This document shows, piece by piece, positions 1 to 9,513 of a stretch of DNA of 64,000 bases. Below the pieces are notes generated by a model that saw nothing but the letters and a program-made list of their open reading frames with translations, was not told the origin of the DNA and ran no database searches. The DNA comes from Lamprocystis purpurea DSM 4197 (GTDB lineage: Bacteria > Pseudomonadota > Gammaproteobacteria > Chromatiales > Chromatiaceae): contig NZ_KB902564.1 of the NCBI RefSeq assembly GCF_000379525.1, positions 1 through 64,000 of the forward strand, in the 5' to 3' direction. Each line of letters begins with the position of its first letter. The stretch's first letter is position 1. The position numbers were made by a program, and so were the translations under genes.

Positions 1-324
1 ATCCCCGCGCAGTGGAGCCGGCAGGTGTTTACGTTCACCGCCCCGCGCACCGGCAATTTCCAGGTGAAGTTCAACGTGGGCCGCGAGAGCACCGATGTGT
101 GGGTTGACTCGGTGTACCTGTTCGCCGGCAATGCCGATGTGTTCCGGCGCGACTTCGACAACGCGGTGGTGGTGGTCAATGCGACACCGACCGCACGGAC
201 GGTCGATCTTGGCGGCACCTTCCAGCGCATCCGCGGCACCGGACAGGATCCCGTCAATGACGGCGCCGCCGTCACGCAAGTCACCTTGCCGGCCTACGAT
301 GCCATCGTGCTGGTTCGGCCCTAG
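1..324 (+). CDS. C-terminal end of a putative secreted glycoside hydrolase (5' end outside window)
   Basis: The reading frame is open from base 1 to a TAG stop and gives 107 residues. It aligns without gaps to the last 107 residues of the complete protein encoded on the other strand at 13861-16431; by eye 85 of 107 positions are identical. The piece covers the end of a carbohydrate-binding-like beta-sandwich (RTGNFQVKFNVG, WVDSVYLF) and a terminal beta domain (FRRDFDNAVVVVNATP, VDLGGTF). The function is inferred only from that paralogue, which looks like a GHL15-type glycoside hydrolase. A strong stem-loop follows the stop. Confidence 0.7.
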   Translation: MPAQWSRQVFTFTAPRTGNFQVKFNVGRESTDVWVDSVYLFAGNADVFRRDFDNAVVVVNATPTARTVDLGGTFQRIRGTGQDPVNDGAAVTQVTLPAYDAIVLVRP

Positions 325-347
325 GAATCGCTGTTGAACTGATCCGA

Positions 348-378
348 GGCGAATGCTGCCACCCCGGCAGCATTCGCC
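348..378 (+). terminator. Stem-loop after the partial hydrolase gene
   Basis: A perfect 13-bp stem (348-360 with 366-378) with a 5-nt loop lies 24 bases after the stop codon. No T-run follows, so it is either a factor-independent terminator lacking its U tract or an mRNA-stabilising hairpin. Confidence 0.5.
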
Positions 379-799
379 ATCGGTTGATCCACCCGCGGTC
401 AGCGTCCGCACGTCTCTTTCCGCATCCTGCCTTCGCTCCGTCCTCCCGCGACTTCCAGTAATCCTTGCCGACAGCCTTCAGCGCAAATAGAATCGCGCGT
501 GCGGCAGGTAACGGGCTTGTTCAGGACCAGGGCCGGCATCGGAACCGGTGCCGGCGGATCGCCCTCCGGCCGGACGGGCGTGGAAACGAGCGGGCACGAG
601 TAGCCGCTGTCTCGAGCGCGGGCCTAGCGTTTCGGCAGGATGACGACCAGGGAACCAGTGGCCGCGCGCGACAGGGACGAACGCTCAGCATGCTTTGGCC
701 AGGATGGCGGGTGGTTCCCGGCCGGCGCTTCCCCGCGGGAGGAAAGCGCCTACAGTTTGGGGGCCTCGAATTTCCGGGTTTTATTTAGGGGGTGGTTCG
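379..799. other. Non-coding gap
   Basis: No open frame here has recognisable protein content. One weak GG-N10-GC spacing occurs near 502-517, but the flanking bases do not fit a sigma-54 promoter. A purine-rich stretch at about 787-797 supplies a ribosome-binding site for the next gene. Confidence 0.5.
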
Positions 800-1693
800 T
801 TGGACTGGACTTTAGCGCGACTGCTGCAGTACATGCGTTGGCGGGGGCGGGAAGAGTATCGCTCCGTGCGGCGACGTTTGAGTCTCGACTATGCGCGGGT
901 TGCTTATTGGCTCCCAACCCGTAATCCGGATTTTCTTGGTATCGGCGCTCCAAGGTCCGCGACCACTTGGCTATACCAAAGGTTGTCGTTGCATCCCGGA
1001 ATCTGTCTGTCGGAAAAGAAGGAAGTGCATTTTTTGAGTATCCCCGAAGGCAAGGGAACTTACGTTTATGGCCCCGATGTGGGTCATTTTATTCGCCGAC
1101 CCTATGATCTGAATAATCCACACCACTGGCGCTGGTACCGAAGTCTGTTCGGCAAGTGCGGCAACAAAGTCTGCGGCGAGATTACTCCGGTCTATTCGGT
1201 GTTGGATGCCGACCGGATTGCTGTCGTGAAGGAGCATCTGCCGGACCTGAAGCTGATTTACATCATGCGCAACCCGATTGCGCGGGCTTGGTCCGGTGTC
1301 AGAAAGGAGCTTTGGTGGCGTTTCCATATGCACCCTCATGAGGTGTCGAGCCCTGAGGCGCTGATGCGCATGGCGATGCGTCCGCAGGTACTTGCCTGCG
1401 GCAACTATGCGGACGTGATTACTCGTTGGGAGACTCATTACCCAAATCGCATTCTTTATCTCTTCTACGACGACATCATGGTCGACGCGCAGGATGTGTT
1501 ACGGGGAGTATGCGATTTCCTTCATGTCGACCGGGGGCCGCTCGAAACTGCGGGGGGGCACTCCGAGCGTGTCAACGATGTTCCGACGGACGATATTCCG
1601 CCGGCCGTGCGCAGCGCCCTAGCGGCGTACTATGCGCCTCAGTTGCCATTCCTCGAACAGAAATTCGGGCGGTCATTTTCCCACTGGATCTAG
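800..1693 (+). CDS. Sulfotransferase family protein
   Basis: Predicted PAPS-dependent sulfotransferase, transferring sulfate from 3'-phosphoadenylyl sulfate to an acceptor hydroxyl, here probably a sugar of the exopolysaccharide. The 5'-phosphosulfate loop is visible near residue 45 (GIGAPRSATTWLYQ), followed by SEKKEVHFL, and the 3'-phosphate site is YIMRNPIARAWSG. The frame is open further upstream, but the TTG at 800 follows a GGGGGTGG ribosome-binding site and gives 297 residues, normal for the family; ATG at 833 is an alternative. It is followed after 9 bases by a methyltransferase gene, so the two are probably co-transcribed. The acceptor is unknown. This is one of three sulfotransferases in the region. 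Confidence 0.82.
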   Translation: MDWTLARLLQYMRWRGREEYRSVRRRLSLDYARVAYWLPTRNPDFLGIGAPRSATTWLYQRLSLHPGICLSEKKEVHFLSIPEGKGTYVYGPDVGHFIRRPYDLNNPHHWRWYRSLFGKCGNKVCGEITPVYSVLDADRIAVVKEHLPDLKLIYIMRNPIARAWSGVRKELWWRFHMHPHEVSSPEALMRMAMRPQVLACGNYADVITRWETHYPNRILYLFYDDIMVDAQDVLRGVCDFLHVDRGPLETAGGHSERVNDVPTDDIPPAVRSALAAYYAPQLPFLEQKFGRSFSHWI

Positions 1694-1702
1694 GAAATAT
1701 CA

Positions 1703-2452
1703 ATGAATCCCTGTAGCACGACAGCGCTATTGAAGACAGTTGGCAAGCGCATCCTTCGCGTCCCTTTTTGCAGGCTCCCCGAGGGTTCGCTGAAGTTCAA
1801 AATGAGGGCGGTGATGGCAAAGTACCTTCGGGGTATCCCGAACGAGTTTCTCGTCAACCCCGGGGACACTGTCGTTCTGGTTGGCACTCATCGGATCGAC
1901 ACGGTGATGCTCTGGTCCTGTCTGGTCGGCGGCCGCGGAAAAGTGCTGGTGATCGAAGCCGTACCCGACTACGTGGAGAACATTCGTCGCAATCTGCAGC
2001 ATCACTTGAATTGGCCGCTGAACAACGTGACCTATGTGGTCAAGGGGGTTGATTCAGCGAAAGGCCGAAAGTCGATTCAGATCGGCGAGCGTGCCGATTA
2101 CAATAAGCTGGCGAATCAAGAGATCGATGATGGATTGTCGGATGAGGACTACGTTCGCGAAGTGGAGATCGATATTGATACGATCGATAACATCCTGCTT
2201 GAAAATGGAATCAGGAGAGTTGACCACTTACATATGACCATCAGCGGAATGGAAGTCGAAGCGCTGAAGGGTATGCCCCAGACCTTGAAGATGGCGGGCA
2301 TTCGCATGGTCATCCGCTCGCTGCATAAGAAGAACGAGGAGCCGCTCTACGTGCAGGTGACCAAAATGCTTGAAGAAGCGGGTTTCGCAACCGTTTTGGC
2401 GCGGAGTTCAGCGAAATTCGCGGGCCGGGATATTTTTGGTAGCAAGGTCTAG
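1703..2452 (+). CDS. Divergent FkbM-family methyltransferase
   Basis: A 249-residue protein with the layout of FkbM-type SAM-dependent methyltransferases. The VNPGDTVVLVG strand sits where the SAM-binding glycine loop is expected. GKVLVIEAVPDYVENIRRN matches the usual EP-x-P region, and DHLHMTISGMEVEALKG matches the Lys/Asp-Gly-x-E segment. Key positions are altered: the D-x-GAN-x-G loop reads VGTHRID, and the usual KIDVEG reads HMTISG. It may therefore be a catalytically altered relative or use a different acceptor. It lies directly behind a sulfotransferase, consistent with polysaccharide decoration. Family placement is by pattern only. Confidence 0.65.
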   Translation: MNPCSTTALLKTVGKRILRVPFCRLPEGSLKFKMRAVMAKYLRGIPNEFLVNPGDTVVLVGTHRIDTVMLWSCLVGGRGKVLVIEAVPDYVENIRRNLQHHLNWPLNNVTYVVKGVDSAKGRKSIQIGERADYNKLANQEIDDGLSDEDYVREVEIDIDTIDNILLENGIRRVDHLHMTISGMEVEALKGMPQTLKMAGIRMVIRSLHKKNEEPLYVQVTKMLEEAGFATVLARSSAKFAGRDIFGSKV

Positions 2453-2454
2453 TT

Positions 2455-2476
2455 GACGATGGCCTAGGCTATCGTC
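2455..2476 (+). terminator. Palindromic stem-loop after the methyltransferase gene
   Basis: A 22-base near-perfect palindrome with arms GACGATGGCCT / AGGCTATCGTC (one mismatch) starts three bases after the TAG stop. No U-run follows. It separates the plus-strand pair from the converging secreted-protein gene; the bases from here to 2758 show nothing else. Confidence 0.4.
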
Positions 2477-2758
2477 TCGAAAAGGGTTGGACTGGTTTTC
2501 TGACGCTGTCGGAGGCATGCCCCAGCCCCGTTCGGTATTACGATATAAATTCTCGCGGATTCCGGATAGGCGTCACTCAGCGACGAAAACAGGGTTGCTT
2601 GCCGTCCTGAGTGACGAACATCGTGTCCGATCCGTGGGATGGGCGGTCGGTCGCCTACGACCCTTGGTTCAAGGCCCGTCGGCAATCTGGGTTTCAGGTT
2701 GCCGGCGGGCCATCCGTTGCTTCGCTGCGAATGCAACTCAGCGGCGAGGCGGTGCAGC

Positions 2759-5700
2759 CTAGGGCAGCGTACAGGTACCGAAGCTTGGCAAGCTTACCGG
2801 CCCGCTGAGCGGGATCCGATTCGACCCCGCCAGCACCGTTGCGGTGCCGGGGGCGGTGACACTGAAACACCCCTGGCCACCCGCCGGCAGGTCGAAGTCG
2901 ATGCCGTCCTGCGCGTTACCGGTCACGTTGAATACGAAGTCGGGCGGTAAGCGATCCGATGACTCGATGGAAACCCTGGACAGGTTGGTGAGTGCAGGAC
3001 TCGCGGTCAGGCTGCCGCGGAACGTTACCGTCTGGCCGCCCCCGGTTGCTCTTAGGTGCCACCTGGTGGTTCCACAGTCATTCCATAAGAAGACGCCTGA
3101 CTCTCTGGCCTTATCATAGACCAGGGTCCCGCAGGCGGGAAGGGTGCTGCCGCTGTCGTTGTCGACAATGGTCGCGGTCGCTGTCACCGCCTCAGCGACG
3201 CTGCTGGTCAGGTTCAGGCTGAAGGTCTCGTCGTTCTCAGGGAGCGCATCGTCAGTGATCGGTACGGCGACGGTGCGCTGGGTTTCGCCGGCCGCAAAGG
3301 TCAAGATACCGGATGTGGCCGTGTAATCGCTGCCGGCCACGGCGCTGCCGTTCGCTGTCTGGTAATTCACCTGCACCTGCTGACCGCTGGCGGGTGCGGG
3401 TGCTAGGGTGACGGTGAAAACCGCCGTCCCCGCGGCCTCGGCGGCACTCGGGTTCGAAGCGCTGACTACCGTCGGGCTGGTGGTGCAGGGGCCGAAGTCG
3501 GGTAGGCTCACGGCCGTCCCCATCGGCAGGCGCGTCGCTCCGGCCAGAATCACCTTGTTACTGGGAGCGGTGAGGGTGAAACACGCTTTGGACCCCGTTG
3601 CGAGATTGAAGTCGAGCCCGTCTTGCCCGGTCCCGCCCATACTCATGACATAGTCTGGTGGCGGCAGCAGGTCGCCGGTTTCGAAGGAGAACCCAGTCAG
3701 ACTGACGAACGGCTGATCGGCGATCAGGCCACCCCGATAGGTCACTGGCTGGCCGCCCGCCGTGGCCCGCACATGCCAGCGGTTGGTGTTGCAGTCGTTA
3801 TATATCAGGGCCACCGACTCGGTTGCCGCGTTGTAGACCGGGGTACCGCAGACGGGCAAGGCGGGCGCAGTGTCGTTGGCCAGGATGGTGGCGGTGGCGG
3901 TGGCGGTGACCGGGGTGTCGACGCCGGTGAGGTCGAGGCGGAACTGCTCATTGTCCTCCGGGAGGGCGTCGTCGATGAGCGTGACCGCGAGGGTGTGCTG
4001 GGTCTCGCCGGGCAGGAAGGTCAGGGTGCCGGATGCGGCGATGTAATCGCTGCCGGCCAGGGCGCTGCCGTCGGCGGTCTGATAGCTGACCAGGACCGAC
4101 GCACCGACCGGTGGTGCGGGGCTCAACGTCAGGGTGAACTCGGCAGTACCCGCGGACTCATCCACCGTTGGCGCGGTCGCGCGCAGGACGTAAGCGCCGC
4201 CGCTGCCGGAGCCCTCGACCAGGCGGTGAACTTGGTCGACCGGCAGTCCGGCAAAGGTGTCGACGGTGCCGCTGGGCCAGTGCACTTCGAGTTCGACCGC
4301 GGTGTTGCCGGCCAGGCCGAAATGGGTGCGCACGGCATCCTGAACATAGCGGTGCACGCCATGATTCTGCTCACGCATCTGCACGCGGCCGTCCGGAGTC
4401 GTCGCATAGATGACGGCACCGATGCCATCGCGCGTGGAGGTCACCCCTTCCAGGTCGAGTTGCACCCAGTGGTTGCCGTTGCCCTGATTGCGAAACAACT
4501 GCTGCTCGGCGGCGTAGGTGAAGGGTGCGGGGTAGCGGCCCTGGCTGACGAACAGGTCGAGGAAGCCGTCCTGATCGTAATCCACCAGGGTGACGGTGTC
4601 GGTACGGCCGAGCGTGCTACCGGCCGCCCCGGCCGCGCCGGGCACGAGTTGAAAGGTGCCGTTGCCCTGGTTGTCGAACAGCAGATTGGGCACATTGGCG
4701 ACGCGGCCACTGGCGCCGACATAGACATCCAGGTCCATATCGTTGTCCAGATCACCGGCGACCACCGAGCGGGCATAGGTGCGCACCGCGTTGGCGTCGT
4801 TAGGGAAGGTCTGGGCCGTGGTGCGCAGGGTCAGGGCGCCCGCTTGATTGAGAAAGAGTGAAGGGGCGGTGGTGTTGCCCTGATCGAGGCGGACGGACCC
4901 GATGGCGGTCGGTGCCGAAATCGCGTCGGCCTGGGCCAGGAGATTGACCTCCCGGCCGGCATTGACGACGCGCACCTGCCAGGCGTTGGCGCTGAACCCG
5001 ATATAGATGCCCGCGGTGCGGCTGGCCGGCAGGCCGAGGTACGCGGGATTCGTGGCCGAGAGGGTGAAGCGCACGTGATGCGGGTAGAGATTGGGGCCGC
5101 GCAGCCCGACATCCGAATTCCCCGGCGGGGCGACCGCGCCTGATCCGAGGAAAATGTCCGGGCGCTCGGTCTCCCAGTCGAATTCGACCACCACGTCGCC
5201 GGGGGCGGTGAAGGTAAAGCCTTTTTCGTCCGTGCCGGGGGAAAAGAACGCATGGATCCGGTCGTTGGCGGGACCGATGCGGATCGCCGCGGACACGTCG
5301 GGCGGCGTCACGGCGCCGAATACATCGGGGTCGAGGTCGCCGTCAAAATCCCCGATCGCCAAGTCCAGCAGGTAGGCGTTATAGATGCCGCTGCCGATCA
5401 CGGGACGCAGATCGGTGAACGGTAGCGTGGACATGTCGTAAATGTGGGTGACCCGAGTATTACTGCAGATCAACGCCGGCTCGCCGACCGGCCCCAAGTG
5501 CGCGGTCATCATCATTTGACAGGTGTCGGCGGCGAACCCGGTGTCGAGCCGGGCATCGACGAAGGTTCCCGCGAACTGACGGAATACGGTCGATGGGTAT
5601 TGCTCGGGAAGTGTTTTCAGGGCGCCGATGACCGCATCCAGGAAACCATCGGAGTCGAAATCGACCCACAAGGGGGTGCGCGAGCGGGCGCGTGGGTTAT

Positions 5701-6250
5701 CAATGCCGTACGCCTGGGCGGCTTCGGTCAAGAGCCCGCCGCTGTTGACGAACAGGTTGTTGCGCCAGGTCTCGTTGATCTCGGGCGCGGTGGCCGCCTG
5801 GCCGGCGCCGCCGCCGCTGACCTCGAGGAGGTCCTGATCGCCGTCATTGTCGAAATCCGCCCAGGCGACGCCGTGGGTGTCGTCGTTGTAGTGCGCGGCG
5901 GCATCGACCACCGCGGAGTCGATGCGGTTCACGAAGGTGCCGTCACAGTTGTTACGGAACAGGCCGGTCGGCGTGTATTGATGCATGCCCAGCCACAGGT
6001 CCGGGCAGCCGTCGCCGTCGAGATCGCCCCAGGCGGCTCCCCAGGTCTCACCGGCGCTGTCGATCACCGGGCGATCGGTACCGTCCCTGGCCTCGATGAA
6101 TTGATCGGCAGTGAGGGCGGCCTGGGCTCCCGCCGCAAGCTGCAATAGCGCCGCACTGCCAACCAGCAGCCCGTAGCGCTTGATGACGCGTCCCGGCGCT
6201 GCCGCGGTAAACGGCCTGGCTGAGACCCTTCGTGGTTCTGACGTATTCAT
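2759..6250 (-). CDS. Large secreted FG-GAP/UnbV (CRTAC1-like) protein with two Calx-beta and two four-Cys domains
   Basis: A 1163-residue exported protein of unknown role. The start is ATG at 6250, which has GGGAAGAAC upstream and opens directly into a signal peptide (LLVGSAALLQLAAGAQA); the longer frame upstream is rejected. Residues ~70-570 hold FG-GAP/VCBS-type Ca-binding repeats such as DLDGDGCPDLWLG and DFDNDGDQDLLEV. Residues ~590-685 are an ASPIC/UnbV domain (NHWVQLDLEG, DGIGAVIYATT, HFGLAGN, WPSGTVDTF). Then come Calx-beta (~695-793), a four-Cys domain (~801-922), a second Calx-beta (~928-1035) and a second four-Cys domain to the C-terminus. The first four-Cys copy has lost the Trp of the WxDC motif. 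Likely a Ca-dependent adhesin or matrix protein, by architecture only. It is a paralogue of the next two minus-strand proteins of this type. Confidence 0.78.
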   Translation of the reverse strand: MNTSEPRRVSARPFTAAAPGRVIKRYGLLVGSAALLQLAAGAQAALTADQFIEARDGTDRPVIDSAGETWGAAWGDLDGDGCPDLWLGMHQYTPTGLFRNNCDGTFVNRIDSAVVDAAAHYNDDTHGVAWADFDNDGDQDLLEVSGGGAGQAATAPEINETWRNNLFVNSGGLLTEAAQAYGIDNPRARSRTPLWVDFDSDGFLDAVIGALKTLPEQYPSTVFRQFAGTFVDARLDTGFAADTCQMMMTAHLGPVGEPALICSNTRVTHIYDMSTLPFTDLRPVIGSGIYNAYLLDLAIGDFDGDLDPDVFGAVTPPDVSAAIRIGPANDRIHAFFSPGTDEKGFTFTAPGDVVVEFDWETERPDIFLGSGAVAPPGNSDVGLRGPNLYPHHVRFTLSATNPAYLGLPASRTAGIYIGFSANAWQVRVVNAGREVNLLAQADAISAPTAIGSVRLDQGNTTAPSLFLNQAGALTLRTTAQTFPNDANAVRTYARSVVAGDLDNDMDLDVYVGASGRVANVPNLLFDNQGNGTFQLVPGAAGAAGSTLGRTDTVTLVDYDQDGFLDLFVSQGRYPAPFTYAAEQQLFRNQGNGNHWVQLDLEGVTSTRDGIGAVIYATTPDGRVQMREQNHGVHRYVQDAVRTHFGLAGNTAVELEVHWPSGTVDTFAGLPVDQVHRLVEGSGSGGAYVLRATAPTVDESAGTAEFTLTLSPAPPVGASVLVSYQTADGSALAGSDYIAASGTLTFLPGETQHTLAVTLIDDALPEDNEQFRLDLTGVDTPVTATATATILANDTAPALPVCGTPVYNAATESVALIYNDCNTNRWHVRATAGGQPVTYRGGLIADQPFVSLTGFSFETGDLLPPPDYVMSMGGTGQDGLDFNLATGSKACFTLTAPSNKVILAGATRLPMGTAVSLPDFGPCTTSPTVVSASNPSAAEAAGTAVFTVTLAPAPASGQQVQVNYQTANGSAVAGSDYTATSGILTFAAGETQRTVAVPITDDALPENDETFSLNLTSSVAEAVTATATIVDNDSGSTLPACGTLVYDKARESGVFLWNDCGTTRWHLRATGGGQTVTFRGSLTASPALTNLSRVSIESSDRLPPDFVFNVTGNAQDGIDFDLPAGGQGCFSVTAPGTATVLAGSNRIPLSGPVSLPSFGTCTLP

Positions 6251-6680
6251 TGCTGTTCTTCCCGACGCAGTGAGGGCGTCTTGCCTGTTCGGTATAACGT
6301 TCGCAGGACCGGGTATTGCGGCCCCGAGTTCTTCCAAGACAACTGAAGCGCGTCTGCAAAAACGATACTGGGCCAAAATTCGTCGTTGATCATCGTCTCG
6401 CCCACGGTGTTCGAACCGGTGCTGATGATGACCTGGAAAGGATTGTTCGACCGCACCGATGAGCCGGGCGGATCACAAGGTCATGCGTGATTGACGATCC
6501 ATCGGCTGCCGTTCGCAGGGTTCAAGGCCTGCCGGCCCGCAGGGGCTGGCAGGACTTTGGTTATAGCCTTCGTGCTTGACATCCAGACAAACCCTTGGTG
6601 TAGGGGCGGGTTTGAAACCCGCCCCTACGTCCGGTTATCACGTCCGAATGTTATAGCACCTCAGGGTGCCGTCAGACCGG
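6251..6680. other. Intergenic gap between two secreted-protein genes
   Basis: This 430-base gap lies between two co-directional paralogues. It holds a 29-base perfect palindrome (separate entry) and no sigma-54-like site of the kind found upstream of the neighbouring paralogue. No gene was found. Confidence 0.5.
6600..6628. repeat. 29-base perfect palindrome, REP-like
   Basis: The arms GTAGGGGCGGGTTT and AAACCCGCCCCTAC are separated by one base. The GTAGGGGC head resembles extragenic palindromes dispersed in many gammaproteobacteria. A related palindrome with a GGGGCGACT arm occurs at 33824-33843. It could serve as the terminator of the upstream minus-strand gene, which ends at 6681. Confidence 0.6.
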
Positions 6681-9422
6681 CTACTCAGGGCATGGCCCGA
6701 AGCCGGGCAGGCTGACGGCACTGGTCACGGGGACCCGATCAGACCCGGCGATCACGGTCGCGCCGACCGGTGCGGTCACGCTGAAGCACGCTTGCCCACC
6801 AGCCGGGAGGCTGAAGTCAATCCCGTCTTGCGCATTTCCGCTGACATTCATAACGAAGTTCGGCGGCAGCCGGTCCGTTGACTCGAACGAGAACGCTGAC
6901 AGGCTGGCAAAGGCCGGGGTGGCGGTGAGGCTGCCTGCGAAGCGGACGACCTGGCCCCCGCCAGTGCCGCGCAGGTGCCACTGGTTGGTGCCGCAGTCGT
7001 TCCAGAGGAAGACCGCCGTCTCGGTCGCCTTGTTATAGGCCGGGTTCGGCGCGCCGCAGGCCGGCGGTGTCACCGCGGTGTCGTTGTCGCGGATGGTGGC
7101 GGTGGCCGTGACCTCGCCGGTTTGGGTACCGGTCAGTGTAAGATCGAAGGTCTCGTCCCCCTCGGTGATGGCATCGTCGATGACCGGCACCGAGATCGTC
7201 TTGACGGTCTCGCCGGGGCCAAACGTCAGGGTGCCGCTCGTCGCGGTGTAATCGCCGCCGGCGAGGGCTGTCCCGTCGGCCGTCTGATAAGCGACCGCCA
7301 CCGTTTCCCCAGGTCCGGATGCGGGCGACAGCGTGACGGCAAATTCGGCGGTTCCCGCGGTCTCTACCACGGATGGATCGGTTACGGTGACAGTGAAGGG
7401 AAGGTTTGACCCGCTTCCTTCGACCAGATGGTGAACCTGGTCCGCCGGCAAGCCGGTGAAGGTGTCCACTGTCCCGCTTGGCCACCGGACTTCCAGGTTT
7501 ACTCTGGTGTTCCCTGCCAGACCATAATGAATCCGTTTAAAGTCCTGGGCCTTCTTGTGCATTCCATTGCCCTGCTCGCGCATCTGGACTTTGCCGTCCG
7601 GGGTGGTGGCGTAGAGGATGGCGCCGATGCCGTCGCGATTGGAGATCGTTCCCTCCAGGTCGAACTGAATCCAATGGTTGCCGGTTGCGCCGGTGTTGCG
7701 GAACAACTGCTGCTTGCCGGCATAGGAGAAGGGTCGGAACAAGAAGCCGTTGGCCAGGAATACGTCCAGTTTGCCGTCCAGGTCGTAATCGCCCAGGGTG
7801 ACCGTGTCGAGCCGTCCCTCAGGCATCTGCCCTTCAGCCCCGCCGGCCTGGGATACGGGCACAAAGGTGCCGTTACCCTGGTTTTCGTAAATGACATTCG
7901 GGAGATTTGACAATTCGCCCGCGCAGCCGACATAGACGTCGAGATCCATGTCGTTATCCAGATCGCCGGCAGCGGCCGAGTTGCAGGAGCGATTCACGCT
8001 CTGGATCTGGCTTGAACTGTTGATGAGTTGGTGATTTTGGTTCTGCACCAACAGCAGCGGCGTCCCGGTGGTCGGTTGCCCGACGCGCACCGGTCCGATC
8101 GCGCTCAGTTGGGACAGCGAGTCTGCGGCGCGAATCACCATGCCCACTTCCCAGCCGTCAGTACCGGTCAGCCTGACCTGCCACTGACCGTTGACCACGC
8201 CGATAAAGATTCCGCGCGGGATGTTTGTGGTGCGAGGCGCAAGTCCCTGCGCCTGGGCCGCGGTCAGGGTGAACTTGATGTGACGCGGAAAGGAGCCGGG
8301 CAGTTGGCCGGGCAAGGTTGGCAGTTGAGTGCTTCCCGCGGGATGTTGTCCCGCTGACCCCAGATAGATTTCCTGGGTCTTGGTCCACCAGTCGAATTCG
8401 AAGGTGACGGCGCCGCTTGCCGTGAAGGCGAACCCACTGTCGAAGGCCAAATTATTGTCGAGCCAGGCATGAGCCGTCTTGCTGTCGACCGCGGTGACGA
8501 GGTTTGTCGACGACGCGCCGCGAGGCGCAAACAGATCGGTTCGCAGGTCGCCGTTGAAGTCGCCCACCGCAAGATCCAAGGGGAAGGACGTGTACAGCGT
8601 ATCACCGATGACCGGCCGCAGTTCGCGGAACGGGGTCTGTGTGACGTCCCAGACGCGTGTGACCGACGATGAGTCGGCGCAGATCACATCCTGAACCCCG
8701 TCGCCGGTCAGTTCCGCCAGCAGTGCGTAGTGACAGGCGACGTCGTTGATCAGATCGACTCCAGTCGACTCGTCCAGGACGAACCGTGGCGACCCGTCGG
8801 GTAAGGTATCTTGCCGGAACATGGCTGAGGGTTGACGGTAGGCAGGAAAATTATCCCTGGCGACGACCAGGACGTCCAACTTGCCATCGTCAGTGTAGTC
8901 GAAGAACAGCGGGGCACGTCCGCCGGTGGGCATTCTCCCCCCGCGGGACCAAGTCGTTGGGTAGGCGAATCCCAGTTGGCCGCCCAGATTGGTAAATTGT
9001 CCGTCGCCGTCGTTCAGCCACAGCGGGAAGGTCCAGCCCGCGCCTGTCACCTCCATGATGTCCGTGTCGCCGTCGTTATCCCAGTCCGCGGATTCCATCG
9101 AGTGGCTATCGGTGTGTACGTCGAAGGTGCCGCCCAGAACCTGAGATGCGCCATCCCGGAACACGCGACTACCAGACGGGCCCGCCTGGTTTTGATAGAG
9201 AACGGATGGTAAGAACTGATGCTTATTGGCAAAGATCTCCGGGTAGCCGTCTCCGTTGGTATCGAGGAAACCCGTACCATAGGTTTCCCCTGTGTCCGCG
9301 ATTCCCGCGGGTGCCGACACGTCCTCGAACTGTATCTCTGCGCCGGCGGTTGAGGCTCCGATTGTCAGGAGTGCCACCGCGGCCCGAGCTGAACGCCGGG
9401 CGTAACGGGATTTCTTGCACAT
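6681..9422 (-). CDS. Large secreted FG-GAP/UnbV (CRTAC1-like) protein with Calx-beta and four-Cys domain
   Basis: A 913-residue secreted paralogue of the preceding gene with a shorter C-terminus. The ATG at 9422 has GAGGAAG eight bases upstream and starts a signal peptide (RAAVALLTIGASTAGA). The FG-GAP-like repeats (FLDTNGDGYPEIFAN, DWDNDGDTDIMEV, DLDNDMDLDVYVG) run to residue ~560. An ASPIC/UnbV domain (~570-665, NHWIQFDLEG, RDGIGAILYATT), one Calx-beta (~675-780) and one four-Cys domain (~785-913; WNDC, ACFSVTAP, final GPC) follow. A strict -24/-12 promoter lies about 75 bases upstream. Function unknown; Ca-binding extracellular matrix role inferred. Confidence 0.8.
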   Translation of the reverse strand: MCKKSRYARRSARAAVALLTIGASTAGAEIQFEDVSAPAGIADTGETYGTGFLDTNGDGYPEIFANKHQFLPSVLYQNQAGPSGSRVFRDGASQVLGGTFDVHTDSHSMESADWDNDGDTDIMEVTGAGWTFPLWLNDGDGQFTNLGGQLGFAYPTTWSRGGRMPTGGRAPLFFDYTDDGKLDVLVVARDNFPAYRQPSAMFRQDTLPDGSPRFVLDESTGVDLINDVACHYALLAELTGDGVQDVICADSSSVTRVWDVTQTPFRELRPVIGDTLYTSFPLDLAVGDFNGDLRTDLFAPRGASSTNLVTAVDSKTAHAWLDNNLAFDSGFAFTASGAVTFEFDWWTKTQEIYLGSAGQHPAGSTQLPTLPGQLPGSFPRHIKFTLTAAQAQGLAPRTTNIPRGIFIGVVNGQWQVRLTGTDGWEVGMVIRAADSLSQLSAIGPVRVGQPTTGTPLLLVQNQNHQLINSSSQIQSVNRSCNSAAAGDLDNDMDLDVYVGCAGELSNLPNVIYENQGNGTFVPVSQAGGAEGQMPEGRLDTVTLGDYDLDGKLDVFLANGFLFRPFSYAGKQQLFRNTGATGNHWIQFDLEGTISNRDGIGAILYATTPDGKVQMREQGNGMHKKAQDFKRIHYGLAGNTRVNLEVRWPSGTVDTFTGLPADQVHHLVEGSGSNLPFTVTVTDPSVVETAGTAEFAVTLSPASGPGETVAVAYQTADGTALAGGDYTATSGTLTFGPGETVKTISVPVIDDAITEGDETFDLTLTGTQTGEVTATATIRDNDTAVTPPACGAPNPAYNKATETAVFLWNDCGTNQWHLRGTGGGQVVRFAGSLTATPAFASLSAFSFESTDRLPPNFVMNVSGNAQDGIDFSLPAGGQACFSVTAPVGATVIAGSDRVPVTSAVSLPGFGPCPE

Positions 9423-9497
9423 GTGTCTTCCTCGCACTAAGTCTATGAAGTCTGTAGAAAGTTCTGATGTCGCTCCAAGGCTGACGAGCTACTAAAT

Positions 9498-9513
9498 TGC
9501 AAAGTGCGAGCCA
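9498..9513 (-). promoter_or_regulatory. Sigma-54 (-24/-12) promoter
   Basis: On the minus strand the sequence reads TGGCTCGCACTTTGCA, matching consensus TGGCACG-N4-TTGCW at all but one fixed position, with exact GG-N10-GC spacing. Predicted start is near 9487, giving a leader of about 65 bases to the ATG at 9422. Confidence 0.72.

Noticed and set aside
3623-4861. Long plus-strand open frame (412 codons) opposite the first large secreted protein
   Set aside because: It is antisense to clear FG-GAP/UnbV/Calx-beta coding sequence, and its peptide is Gly/Arg/Ala-rich with no family motifs. High-GC codon bias makes such mirror frames.
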